The notes: generated by a model not told the origin, from the letters alone. A stretch of DNA of 13,270 bases from Acidimicrobiaceae bacterium (GCA_030838245.1 JAUTXB010000076.1:1-13270), one strand, 5' to 3'; positions 1 through 7,238 are shown, counted from the stretch's first letter. Made by a program: numbers and translations.

Positions 1-1
1 C

Positions 2-55
2 CGGCTGCTCAGCTGGGTCAACACCGTCTTGGCCGGAGTCGACCTCGCCGGTTGA
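2..55 (+). CDS. C-terminal end of an unidentified protein (partial, enters from left edge)
   Basis: Only the last 17 codons and a TGA stop (53-55) are inside the window, reading RLLSWVNTVLAGVDLAG. Fifteen of the 17 codons end in G or C, as real genes here do, whereas frame 1 over the same bases shows no such bias; that is the main reason to believe the frame. The stop lies 9 bp before the stop of the convergent P450 gene, which fits a tightly packed tail-to-tail junction. The family cannot be told from so short a tail. Confidence 0.45.
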   Translation, partial: RLLSWVNTVLAGVDLAG

Positions 56-64
56 GGGTGCCCC

Positions 65-1261
65 TCAGCCCTCTCGGACGCCCGGCTCGAACTCCACCGG
101 CAGGTGGAGGATCTCCCGGATGGACGGGCTGTAGGTGGGCACGAAACCGTCGGGGAGCCGGTACGAAGGGATCCGCCGGTGCCACTCGGCCAGGGCCACC
201 CGCAGCTCCATGCGAGCCAGGTGCGAGCCGAGGCAGCGGTGGACGCCCACTCCGAAGCTCAGGTGCTTGATCGACTGGCGAGTGAAGTCCACCTCGGTCG
301 GGCGCTCGAACCGGTCGGGGTCGATGTTGGTGGTCGCCAACAGCACGGCCATCCTGGTCCCCTCGCTGACCGGGCATCCCTCGACCTCGGTGTCGGACAT
401 GGTGACGCGAATGACGGTCGGGACCGGGCACATCCAACGCAGCAGCTCCTCGACCGCCTTCGGCCTCAGGGCTGGCTCCTCCACCAGCTGTCGCTGGTGC
501 TCGGGGCTCCTGGCCAGGAAGGAGAAGAAGCACTCGAGACTGGCCGTGACCGTGTCCAACCCGGCGGTCAGCTGCAGCAGGCAGATGTTGAGGGTCTGCT
601 CGCGGGTCAGCTCCCCGGCGATCTCCAGGCGGGAGAGGTGGCCCAAGATGTCGTCGGTCGGCTCTACGGCCCGGCGATCGAGTGCCTCGCCGAAGAGCTC
701 GAAGACCCACTGCGCGGCCCGCGCCCGAATGGTGTCCAACTCCGCTTGGTCCTTGCCCACCGGCCGGATCAACTCGTCCTTCACGGCGATGAACTCGTCG
801 AGGCCCTCGAGCGGCAGCCCCAACAGGTGCAAGAACGTTCCCGAGGGTATGGGCAGTGCGAACTCGGAGGCCAGATCGCAGCTCCCGCGCTCGATGAACT
901 TGTCGATGCACTGGTTCACCAAGGCCGACACCTCGCCCTCGAGCTTGGCCATCTTGGGCGGCGTGAACAGTGGATCGAGCATCCGGCGATAGCGGACATG
1001 GTCGGGTGGATCGACCTGCAACGGGATGAGTCCCGTCTCCGAACCCAGGAACTGGGCGTCGGGATTCGAGGAGAGGAGCGCAGGATCGTGCATCAACTCG
1101 TCGATTGCGCTCGGGCTGGTCAGCATGGAGACACTGCCGAAGTCGAGCACGGCCGGCCCGGTCCGCATGCGCTCCCAGTCCTCTTGGACGTTGTCACCCC
1201 AGATGCTCAGATCCTCATCCGGCGCCGTTTCGTCCGATGCTGCCGCCGTGTCCACGCTCAT
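65..1261 (-). CDS. Cytochrome P450 (bacterial soluble class I type)
   Basis: Haem-thiolate monooxygenase of 398 residues, the usual size of soluble bacterial CYPs, with no membrane anchor. Visible hallmarks in order are the I-helix oxygen-activation motif AGLDTV (233-238, with the acid-alcohol pair D236/T237), the K-helix ExxR (E272-R275), and the haem loop FGVGVHRCLG (336-345) with C343 as the iron ligand. Such enzymes normally need a ferredoxin and a ferredoxin reductase; neither is in this window. The ATG at 1261 has a purine-rich GGGGGCAGGG just upstream. The gene is divergent from the acyl-CoA dehydrogenase across 147 bp, and being set among acyl-CoA genes it probably hydroxylates the growth substrate or an intermediate. 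The N-terminus (about 1-30) is acidic and poorly conserved in appearance. Family membership is certain; CYP family number and substrate are not determinable here. Confidence 0.96.
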   Translation of the reverse strand: MSVDTAAASDETAPDEDLSIWGDNVQEDWERMRTGPAVLDFGSVSMLTSPSAIDELMHDPALLSSNPDAQFLGSETGLIPLQVDPPDHVRYRRMLDPLFTPPKMAKLEGEVSALVNQCIDKFIERGSCDLASEFALPIPSGTFLHLLGLPLEGLDEFIAVKDELIRPVGKDQAELDTIRARAAQWVFELFGEALDRRAVEPTDDILGHLSRLEIAGELTREQTLNICLLQLTAGLDTVTASLECFFSFLARSPEHQRQLVEEPALRPKAVEELLRWMCPVPTVIRVTMSDTEVEGCPVSEGTRMAVLLATTNIDPDRFERPTEVDFTRQSIKHLSFGVGVHRCLGSHLARMELRVALAEWHRRIPSYRLPDGFVPTYSPSIREILHLPVEFEPGVREG

Positions 1262-1408
1262 CCCTGCCCCCTTGTCGACAACGGAACGCTAGCGCCAAGC
1301 GCGCCCGGTGAACGACCGCAGTCGGTGCGTGGTTGTGCCAGGCTCATTGAGGGGTGATTTGCGGGCCGGCCGTAGCCCCCTGGAGCCACCAGCGCAGAAG
1401 AGGGGACC
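1262..1408. promoter_or_regulatory. Divergent intergenic control region, P450 / acyl-CoA dehydrogenase
   Basis: This 147-bp gap separates two head-to-head genes and should hold both promoters. It contains two perfect palindromes close to the P450 start, TTGTCGACAA (1272-1281) and CGCTAGCG (1287-1294). On the minus strand a TANNNT-type -10 candidate, TAGCGT (1286-1291), lies inside the second palindrome, but no convincing -35 sits 16-18 bp upstream of it. On the + strand a purine-rich AGAAGAGGGG (1396-1405) immediately precedes the dehydrogenase ATG and is its likely ribosome binding site. I see no clear + strand promoter. Confidence 0.4.
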
Positions 1409-2602
1409 ATGGTGATCGACATCGAGACGGACGCATCGGCGCTCGTCGAAAGGCTGACAACCCAGCTCTTGGAGGAGCACCCTCCGGCCACCACCGACAA
1501 CCGCACGTTCCTCGGCGCCCGGTTCGATCTGGGCCTGGCTGCCGTGCACTTCCCGCCGGGCTCTGGCGGCCTGGGCCTGAGCCCCCGCGTCCAGTCCCTG
1601 GTCGAAGCCCGGCTGGGAGCGGCCGGCGCCCCCTCGTCCGCCTCGGTCAACCCCATCGGGGTGGGCATGGCCGCACCGACGCTCGCCACCCACGGCACCG
1701 ACGCCCAGCGGTCCCGGTATCTCCGTCCCCTGTTCACCGGGGAAGAGGTGTGGTGCCAGCTCTTCAGCGAGCCGGGCAGCGGGTCCGACCTGGCCGGCCT
1801 GTCCACCCGGGCCGTCCTCGACGGAGACGTTTGGGTGGTGAACGGCCAGAAGGTGTGGACCTCGTTGGGCCACCTGGCCGACTACGGCATCCTGCTGGCC
1901 CGCACCAATCCCGACGTGCCCAAGCACAAGGGGCTCACCTACTTCGTGGTCGACATGTCCGCCGCCGAAGTGGATGTCCGTCCCCTGTTCCAAATGACCG
2001 GGGATGCCGAGTTCAACGAGGTCTTCGTCACCGAGCTGCACATCCCCGACTCCGACCGGATCGGCGACGTCGGGGAGGGCTGGCGAGTGGGCCTGACCAC
2101 GCTCATGAACGAGCGGGTGCTCATCGGCGGAGGCGTGGCCAAGCAAGGCCAGGGGGCAATCGCCCCGCTCGTCGAGCTGTACCGGGAGCGAGGGGGCAGC
2201 GGCCCGGCCCGCCAACGGGTGGCCGCCCTCTGGGCTCGGGCCGAGGTGCTGCGATTGACCAACCTCCGGGCCACCGTTGGGCGATCGACCGGCACCCCGG
2301 GCCCTGAAGGATCGATCGGCAAGCTGGCCCACACCGAGTTGATGCAGGACATTCATTCCACCATCATCGACCTGCTGGGCATGGAGGGCACCCTGTACCC
2401 CGCCGGCTACCGGAGGATTCGCTCCCAGCGGAGCTCCGAGGCCCCCAGCCGGCAACAGGCATTCCTCCGCAGCCGGGCCAACTCCATCGAGGGCGGGACG
2501 ACCGAGATCATGAAGAACATCCTGGCCGAACGGGTCCTCGGGCTACCGGGGGATGTCCGGGTGGACAAGGAGCTGGCCTGGGTCGACGTGCCCCGGTCCT
2601 GA
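1409..2602 (+). CDS. Acyl-CoA dehydrogenase (FadE-type flavoprotein)
   Basis: FAD-dependent alpha,beta-dehydrogenation of an acyl-CoA. The 397-residue protein has the full family layout: helical N-terminal part, middle beta domain with the signature CQLFSEPGSGSDLAG (116-130) and NGQKVWTS (145-152), and a C-terminal helical bundle ending in SIEGGTTEIMKNILAERVLG (359-378). The glutamate of that EGGT motif (E361) aligns with the catalytic base of medium-chain-type dehydrogenases, so the enzyme looks active. Actinobacteria carry many such FadE paralogues, some acting on steroid or branched side chains and some working as heteromers; no partner FadE lies next to it here. The ATG at 1409 follows a purine-rich AGAAGAGGGG. 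The gene stands alone on its strand, converging with the SRPBCC gene (44 bp between stops). Substrate unknown. Confidence 0.95.
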   Translation: MVIDIETDASALVERLTTQLLEEHPPATTDNRTFLGARFDLGLAAVHFPPGSGGLGLSPRVQSLVEARLGAAGAPSSASVNPIGVGMAAPTLATHGTDAQRSRYLRPLFTGEEVWCQLFSEPGSGSDLAGLSTRAVLDGDVWVVNGQKVWTSLGHLADYGILLARTNPDVPKHKGLTYFVVDMSAAEVDVRPLFQMTGDAEFNEVFVTELHIPDSDRIGDVGEGWRVGLTTLMNERVLIGGGVAKQGQGAIAPLVELYRERGGSGPARQRVAALWARAEVLRLTNLRATVGRSTGTPGPEGSIGKLAHTELMQDIHSTIIDLLGMEGTLYPAGYRRIRSQRSSEAPSRQQAFLRSRANSIEGGTTEIMKNILAERVLGLPGDVRVDKELAWVDVPRS

Positions 2603-2646
2603 TCCGTTCGCGTTCGCCTCTCACCGTCGCCTCAGTGACCAGCCCC

Positions 2647-3138
2647 TCAGGCGACACTCCCCTTGGCGTCGTGGAGCTTGCGAAGCGACGCGTGCAATGA
2701 GGCCTCGATCAGGCGGTCGTTGTCCTTGGAGATGAAATCGTGCACCCGCTTTTCCAAGAGCACCCGCACCAGCGGGTTGAACACCTCGTAGGTCTCCCGA
2801 AAGTACACGCGTGTCTTTCCCTCCCCCAGGTCCTCGAGCCGCGTCCACCCCGACGCCTTGGACCACAGCGGCTTGCCGATGGCGTCGTAGCGCCACGACA
2901 ACGGGCGCTGCGCCTCGGTGATCCACTCCCACGATTGGGCCTTCCCCCCCGAGAGCAGATACTTGGGAACAGGGAAGTAGCAGTGTCGGACCAGGCCGTT
3001 CCCTTGTTCGTCACCCTGGTGGTAGATCTCGATCTTGACCGTGTCCGTCTCGATGCCAGTCCGGGTACGCGCCCAGATCACGTCCCAGACTTCCTCGGGC
3101 GTCCCGTCCACGACGAAATCAAATCGATGGTCCTGCAT
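2647..3138 (-). CDS. SRPBCC (START/polyketide-cyclase-like) family protein
   Basis: The 163-residue protein begins MQDHRFDFVVDGTPEEVWDV, the typical first beta strand and helix of the SRPBCC helix-grip fold. It contains the usual alternating strands (WEWITEAQRPLSWRYDA, SGWTRLEDLGEGKTRVYFRE) and a long C-terminal helix (about 130-158) that closes the hydrophobic pocket. The fold binds hydrophobic ligands; no catalytic signature can be read. The ATG at 3138 is fixed by an excellent ribosome binding site, GAGGAGG (complement of 3143-3149), and by the family N-terminus. The open frame continues upstream to 3417, but that part is only a shadow of the FadD gene. The start lies 20 bp inside the FadD gene, so the two are probably co-transcribed and translationally coupled. 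It might bind or chaperone the FadD substrate or product; that is inference. Confidence 0.85.
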   Translation of the reverse strand: MQDHRFDFVVDGTPEEVWDVIWARTRTGIETDTVKIEIYHQGDEQGNGLVRHCYFPVPKYLLSGGKAQSWEWITEAQRPLSWRYDAIGKPLWSKASGWTRLEDLGEGKTRVYFRETYEVFNPLVRVLLEKRVHDFISKDNDRLIEASLHASLRKLHDAKGSVA

Positions 3139-4726
3139 GGTTCCTCCTCGGGTCTTCGTACTGCTCGGACACCAGTTGGCGCTTGAGCACCTTCCCACTT
3201 GCGTTTCTCGGCAGCTCGGGCAGATAGGTGATCTGGCGCGGCACCTTGTACCCGGCCAGCCGTTCGGCCGCGAATTCCTGGAGCTGGTCGACCGACAGGG
3301 CCGGACCCGGGCGCAGCACCACGAAGGCGGCGACGTCCTCCCCCAGCACGTCGTGAGGGACTCCGACGACAGCGGCTTCCAGGACGGCGGGATGGGCGTG
3401 GAGAACGGCCTCGACATCGTTGGCGTAGACGTTCATCCCCCCTCGGACAATCATCTCTTTTCTTCGTCCGACGATGTAGAGGTACCCGTCGGCGTCGAGA
3501 TGGCCCAGGTCGCCGCTGCGCAGCCAGCCTCCCTCCCACATGCGGGCAGTGGCCTCGGGGTCCTTGTAGTACTCCCGGTGCTTTCCCGGGAACCGGGTGA
3601 TGACCTCACCGACGTCGCCCAGGGCAACGTCGACGCCGCTCTCATCGACGATCCGAACCTCGACCGGCGCCTTGGGTCTTCCCACCGCGCCCGGATGGGT
3701 TCGGGAGCCTTCGGGGTCCATGGAGAAGGTGGCATAGCCACCCTCGGTTTGGCCGTAGCTGTTGAGCACAGCGGCATTGGGGAGGGCTTCTTGGAGGCGA
3801 CGGAGGGTGTCGGGCGCGAGCGGGGCACTGCCCAAGGTGACCATCTGGAGGCTGGACAGATCTGCCTTCTCGAACCTCGGGTCATGAATCAGCAGCTGGG
3901 CCATGGCCGGTACGACGAACGTGGCCGTGGGCCGCTCACGTTCGACGGCTTCGAGCCACTGACCGACATCGAAGGTGGGGAGGTACAGGGCCGTCATGCC
4001 CAGCTTCATGGGATTGTGGACGAAGCCCAGTCCGGCGAAGGTGAAGACGGGGGACGCCGTGAGCCAGCCCGTCCCCCGCCATTCGGGGAGCCCGTTGGGT
4101 AAGAGGGCGATCACCCCGTGCCGGACGGCCACACCCTTGGGCCTGCCCGTGGTGCCCGAGGTGTACATGATGTCGGCTAGGTCGTCCTCGTCCGTCGGTG
4201 TCTGGATCATCCCGTCGTCTGGGCTCTTCATGCTCTCGAAGTCGAGGCACCCCTCAATGGGTACTGCCCCGGCAACGGCCACGAACGAGAGGGTGGGAAG
4301 TGAGCCGAGGAGCGGGACGATGGCCCTGCTGTAGGTACCGCTTGTGACAATGGCGGTGACCTCGGCGTGCTCAAATATGGCTCGGATCTCGGGAACGGAC
4401 AACCGGTTGTTGGTCGGTACCGCCACCGCGCCGAGCTTGTGCACGGCGCTGTAAGTGACGATCCAATCCAAGATCTGCTCAGCCTCGAGGTAGATGGCAA
4501 CCCGATCGCCCTTGCCGACACCCCTGGCCGCCAATCCGCGCGCCAGGCGGTTGGACTGTCGATCCCACTCGGCGAAGGTGATCGATGACCCGTTGCCCAG
4601 GTTGCGATAGCCCACCTCGTCGGGGAGGTTCGAGGCCATCAGCCGCAGCTGGTCACACAGCAGCTCAGCCACCGGCGCGACCTGCGCATACCCGGGGCGA
4701 CTGCACCGACGGGGGCGGCGGGTCAT
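3119..4726 (-). CDS. AMP-dependent acyl-CoA synthetase / CoA ligase (FadD-like)
   Basis: ATP-dependent activation of a carboxylic acid to its acyl-CoA through an acyl-adenylate. Numbered from the ATG at 4726 (535 residues), the ANL-superfamily motifs are complete: P-loop YTSGTTGRPKG (188-198), YGQTE (324-328), RSGDLG (403-408) with the ribose-binding D406, hinge GRRKEMIVRGG (420-430), and C-terminal NASGKVLKRQL (508-518) with the catalytic lysine K512. The start is uncertain. The ATG at 4726 has only a poorly placed GGGCGG and gives an Arg-rich, non-conserved leader of about 18 residues. A GTG at 4672 would begin at VAELLCDQ, nearer to where family members usually start (517 residues). The frame also stays open to a TTG at 4921, which I reject. 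Its last 20 bases overlap the SRPBCC gene, suggesting one operon transcribed from the 4727-5043 region. Aliphatic, aromatic or terpenoid substrate cannot be told. Confidence 0.93.
   Translation of the reverse strand: MTRRPRRCSRPGYAQVAPVAELLCDQLRLMASNLPDEVGYRNLGNGSSITFAEWDRQSNRLARGLAARGVGKGDRVAIYLEAEQILDWIVTYSAVHKLGAVAVPTNNRLSVPEIRAIFEHAEVTAIVTSGTYSRAIVPLLGSLPTLSFVAVAGAVPIEGCLDFESMKSPDDGMIQTPTDEDDLADIMYTSGTTGRPKGVAVRHGVIALLPNGLPEWRGTGWLTASPVFTFAGLGFVHNPMKLGMTALYLPTFDVGQWLEAVERERPTATFVVPAMAQLLIHDPRFEKADLSSLQMVTLGSAPLAPDTLRRLQEALPNAAVLNSYGQTEGGYATFSMDPEGSRTHPGAVGRPKAPVEVRIVDESGVDVALGDVGEVITRFPGKHREYYKDPEATARMWEGGWLRSGDLGHLDADGYLYIVGRRKEMIVRGGMNVYANDVEAVLHAHPAVLEAAVVGVPHDVLGEDVAAFVVLRPGPALSVDQLQEFAAERLAGYKVPRQITYLPELPRNASGKVLKRQLVSEQYEDPRRNHAGPSI
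3143..3149 (-). promoter_or_regulatory. Ribosome binding site of the SRPBCC gene
   Basis: GAGGAGG on the minus strand, four bases before the ATG at 3138. It lies within the 3' end of the upstream FadD-like coding sequence and decides the SRPBCC start against the much longer open frame. Confidence 0.75.
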
Positions 4727-5043
4727 CCGCCCAGAGATCGATGTACACGCCTTCCGCACTCTCGATCGCCACCGACCCCCCGGAACAAGACAACGACATC
4801 CTTCGCGCACGAAGGAACAGGGCCCAACGTGCGGGCCTGACCGTGGCGACTCTAGCCAATAGCCGCACCATTCGAAACCCGCTGTTCTCGGCGGTCCCTG
4901 GTCTGAGCCGCCTACAACCAATCTGACCTAACGTCATCGGGGAAGGTGCCGCAGCGACACCGAGCCCGGAACCAGCGGGACTGGGCGTCAATACCGGGAC
5001 CGTCTGCGATCCGGACCCGCCACGACTCGAGGAGAAGAGGGGC
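4727..5043. promoter_or_regulatory. 317-bp divergent control region, FadD-like / crotonase
   Basis: No convincing gene lies in this stretch. The open frames crossing it (for example minus strand 4665-5045) are Arg/Ser/Pro-rich without family features. It contains a perfect 7-bp inverted repeat, TCCTTCG-CGCA-CGAAGGA (4799-4816), followed by a weaker GGCCC/GGGCC pair (4821-4837). A minus-strand TANNNT element, TAGAGT (4849-4854), is a weak -10 candidate for the FadD operon. The + strand end carries GGAGAAGAGGGG just before the crotonase ATG at 5044 as ribosome binding site. Because two head-to-head operons share it, it is the most likely place for substrate-responsive regulation of the locus; no regulator gene is in the window. 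Confidence 0.45.
4799..4816. repeat. Perfect 7-bp inverted repeat (operator or hairpin candidate)
   Basis: TCCTTCG and its exact reverse complement CGAAGGA flank a 4-base CGCA spacer. It lies near the FadD side of the divergent gap, about 73 bp upstream of the FadD ATG and 227 bp upstream of the crotonase ATG. The symmetry is certain; a role as a repressor operator is inference. Confidence 0.5.
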
Positions 5044-5871
5044 ATGACCGACGAAGTCGTTCTCTACCAGGTGGACGGGCACGTGGCCACGATCACCATG
5101 AACCGACCCGAGGTAGCCAACGCCCAGGACACTGCAGTGATCGACGGAATCGACCACTTCCTCGACGTGGCCGACGACGACGACGAGGTTCGTGTTGTCA
5201 TCCTGGGCGGATCGGGAAAGCACTTCTCGGCCGGTCATGACCTGAAGGCACTCGTCGTCGGGGCTGATGACGACCCCTGGGTGACGATGCGCGAGACGCC
5301 CGAGGGGAAGTTCCGTCACGAGCAGGTCATGTACTACGACCGATGCCGGCGCCTCTACGCGTTCCGGAAGCCGACCATCGCCCGGGTCCAAGGGGCGACG
5401 GTGGCCGCCGGTCTGATGCTGGCTTGCATGTGCGACCTCATCATGGCGGCCGACGACGCCACCTTCTCGAACCCAGTGCTCCGGATGACCGGCGCCGGCG
5501 TCGAGCTGCTCGTCGAGCCGTGGGAGCTGGGCATTCGCAAGGCGAAGGAATTCCTGTGGACGGGCGAGACGATCGACGCCCAGGAGGCCTGGCGGCTAGG
5601 GCTGGTCAACCGGGTCGTACCGGCGGCCCAGCTGGCCGAGCGCACTCGAGAGTTGGCCGACCGGATCGCCCTGGTGCCCCCCACTACGGCTCAGGTGGTG
5701 AAGGACACCATCAACAACTCGGCCACGCTCATGGGAAAAGAAGAGTCGTGGAAGTACCACTTCATGGCCCACCACTGGATGCACAACACGTCGACCGCCC
5801 TCGATGCGCTGGCCGCCCGCAAGTCGAAGACCTCGATGCAGGAGGTCTTCGCCGAGCACCGAGATGAATGA
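5044..5871 (+). CDS. Crotonase/enoyl-CoA hydratase-isomerase family protein lacking both hydratase glutamates
   Basis: A 275-residue crotonase-fold protein. The first oxyanion-hole strand is seen at HFSAGHDLKAL (60-70) and the second at QGATVAAGLMLA (116-127), followed by MCDLIMAADDATFSNP (129-144). Aligned by eye to mitochondrial enoyl-CoA hydratase, the two catalytic glutamates (rat E144 and E164) fall on M125 and V145, so ordinary hydration of enoyl-CoA is doubtful. The backbone-amide CoA-thioester pocket appears intact, so another crotonase reaction (isomerisation, thioester hydrolysis, C-C cleavage) or non-catalytic binding is possible. The stretch VELLVEPWELGIRKAKEFLWTG (153-174) is, from memory, typical of an actinobacterial EchA subgroup that also lacks these residues. 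The start at 5044 has GGAGAAGAGGGG upstream. The stop overlaps the CoA-transferase start by 8 bp, so the two are an operon. Confidence 0.92.
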   Translation: MTDEVVLYQVDGHVATITMNRPEVANAQDTAVIDGIDHFLDVADDDDEVRVVILGGSGKHFSAGHDLKALVVGADDDPWVTMRETPEGKFRHEQVMYYDRCRRLYAFRKPTIARVQGATVAAGLMLACMCDLIMAADDATFSNPVLRMTGAGVELLVEPWELGIRKAKEFLWTGETIDAQEAWRLGLVNRVVPAAQLAERTRELADRIALVPPTTAQVVKDTINNSATLMGKEESWKYHFMAHHWMHNTSTALDALAARKSKTSMQEVFAEHRDE

Positions 5872-7135
5872 GTCGCGTCGGGCTGCACCGAGCTCCGAGG
5901 AGACCGGAGAACCGCTCCCGCTCGTCGGCTTGCGGGTGATCGACGTCGGCACCCGCATCAGCGCGCCGTTCTGCGCCGGCTTGCTCGGTGAGATGGGAGC
6001 CGAAGTCATCAAGGTGGAGGATCCCCGAGGAGGGGACTTCATGCGGACCATCGGCCCCTTCCTCCCCACCGACCCCACCCACGGAGACTCAGATTCGGCC
6101 CCGTACTCGCTCTGGTGGGCCGTGGAGGGCCGCGGCCGAAAAGGCGTGACCCTCGACCTCCGTCAACCCCAGGGGCAGGACCTGTTTCGACGACTCGTGG
6201 CCCACGCCGATGTGGTGTGCGAGAACTTTCGGCCTGGCACCCTGGAAGCCTGGGGCATCGGGCCCGACGACTGCGATCCCCGCGCCGTCTGGGCCCGGAT
6301 CAGCGTGTTCGGCCAGGACGGCCCGAACTCCCGGCGACCAGGTCTGGACCGAATGGGTATCGCCTATGGGGGGCTACTCAACCTGACCGGGTATCCCGAC
6401 CGCCCACCGGTTCGTCCCGGCGTCACCGTCTCGGACTACCTGACCGGTGTCTTCGCCGCCGAGGCGGTGACGGCGGCCCTGTACCGCCGCGACCGGCCCG
6501 ACGGAGGAACCGGCCGGGGCGGCGTCGTCGACGCCCCGCTGTACGGGTCCATCTTGCGCATCCTGGAGTGGACCATCGCCGGACAAGACCGGATCGGGCT
6601 GACCCGCCGCCGCGAGGGGAACCGGCTGCCCAACTCGGCACCGCTCGACAACTACCTCACCGCCGACGGGCGCTACGTCTGCATCGTGGCCGGGTCTGAC
6701 GCCAACTTCTCGAGACTGTGTGCCGCCATGGAGCGCCCCGATCTGGTCAAGGACCCCCGGTGGTCCACGCTGGCCAAGCGAGCGGCGGGCTCTGACGAGA
6801 TCAACGGCATCGTCGCCGACTGGGCGTCCGCCCGCTCCTCGGACGAGGTCGAGGCGCGCTGCATCGAACACGGGGTGCCCGTCGGGACCATCTACGACGC
6901 CGCCGACATCCTGGCCGACCCCCACATGGCCGCTCGAGGGGACATCGTCACCGTCGACGATCCGATCGCCGGGCCGCTCCGCCAGCAGGCCCCGTTTCCC
7001 CGGCTCGACGGCAAGCCACCGGTCCCACCGTCACCGGCACCCGCTCTCGGTGAGCACAACCGCGAGGTCTGGTGCGACCTCTTGGGCCTCACCGTCGATG
7101 AGCTCGCCGCCCTCCAGTCGGCCGGCGTCGTCTGA
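5864..7135 (+). CDS. CaiB/BaiF family (class III) CoA-transferase
   Basis: Moves CoA between acids, or acts as an acyl-CoA racemase in one branch of the family. The 423-residue protein starts with the family pattern PLVGLRVIDVGTRISAPFCA (18-37), then LLGEMGAEVIKVEDPRGGD (40-58). It continues with KGVTLDLRQPQG (93-104) and the active-site region VTVSDYLTGVFAAE (187-200), where D191 matches the aspartate that forms the acyl anhydride and enzyme-CoA intermediates. The start is the ATG at 5864, inside the end of the crotonase gene (8-bp overlap ATGAATGA). The frame is open further upstream to 5804, but that part is the crotonase shadow. A GGAGG at 5841-5845 is rather far from the ATG, so translation may depend on coupling to the crotonase. 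Formyl-CoA/carnitine-type transfer versus methylacyl-CoA racemase cannot be settled; the length and the SDYLTG motif favour a transferase. Confidence 0.93.
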   Translation: MNESRRAAPSSEETGEPLPLVGLRVIDVGTRISAPFCAGLLGEMGAEVIKVEDPRGGDFMRTIGPFLPTDPTHGDSDSAPYSLWWAVEGRGRKGVTLDLRQPQGQDLFRRLVAHADVVCENFRPGTLEAWGIGPDDCDPRAVWARISVFGQDGPNSRRPGLDRMGIAYGGLLNLTGYPDRPPVRPGVTVSDYLTGVFAAEAVTAALYRRDRPDGGTGRGGVVDAPLYGSILRILEWTIAGQDRIGLTRRREGNRLPNSAPLDNYLTADGRYVCIVAGSDANFSRLCAAMERPDLVKDPRWSTLAKRAAGSDEINGIVADWASARSSDEVEARCIEHGVPVGTIYDAADILADPHMAARGDIVTVDDPIAGPLRQQAPFPRLDGKPPVPPSPAPALGEHNREVWCDLLGLTVDELAALQSAGVV

Positions 7136-7221
7136 GCCCACCGGAGGGACGACCGCAGGAACCAGGGGTGGCCGTTGCTCCCCGGCCGTGTGCTCCGACT
7201 CGATCGGGGAAGACAGGCCCG

Positions 7222-7229
7222 GATAACCT
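7222..7229 (+). promoter_or_regulatory. Putative -10 element for a nearly leaderless thioesterase transcript
   Basis: The thioesterase ATG at 7239 has no Shine-Dalgarno sequence (CGCCCCTCC precedes it). A TANNNT-type TAACCT (7224-7229) ends 9 bases upstream, within GATAACCT, which would place transcription start at or a few bases before the ATG. Leaderless mRNAs are common in actinobacteria. The -35 is poor (TCGATC at 7200-7205, 18-bp spacer), so this is tentative. Confidence 0.3.
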
Positions 7230-7238
7230 CGCCCCTCC

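Noticed and set aside
104..1357. Long + strand open frame antisense to the P450
   Set aside because: It is a shadow in GC-rich DNA: Gln/His/Arg-rich, no family motifs, fully opposite a motif-complete P450.
1289..2455. 388-codon minus-strand open frame opposite the acyl-CoA dehydrogenase
   Set aside because: Its composition is Gly/His/Gln-rich with no recognisable domain; the + strand holds a complete FadE.
2603..2646. Possible terminator between the FadE and SRPBCC stops
   Set aside because: Only a 4-bp TCAC/GTGA pairing and no T-run; too weak to call.
3139..3417. N-terminal extension of the SRPBCC frame
   Set aside because: It lies in another frame of the FadD C-terminal domain, is Arg/Ser/Pro-rich, and the strong RBS fixes the start at 3138.
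3035..4102. 355-codon + strand open frame
   Set aside because: It is the antisense shadow of the FadD-like gene, without domain features.
4665..5045. Minus-strand frame of 126 codons across the divergent region
   Set aside because: It is Ser/Arg/Pro-rich, without a family resemblance, and overlaps the ligase start. A truncated gene remnant cannot be excluded but is not supported.
5804..5863. Upstream extension of the CoA-transferase
   Set aside because: It is Arg/Pro/Ser-rich and out of frame within the crotonase; the family N-terminus begins after the ATG at 5864.
7136..7238. Possible riboswitch or terminator after the CoA-transferase
   Set aside because: Only short GC-rich pairings (GGCC, CCGA/TCGG), no known riboswitch core.
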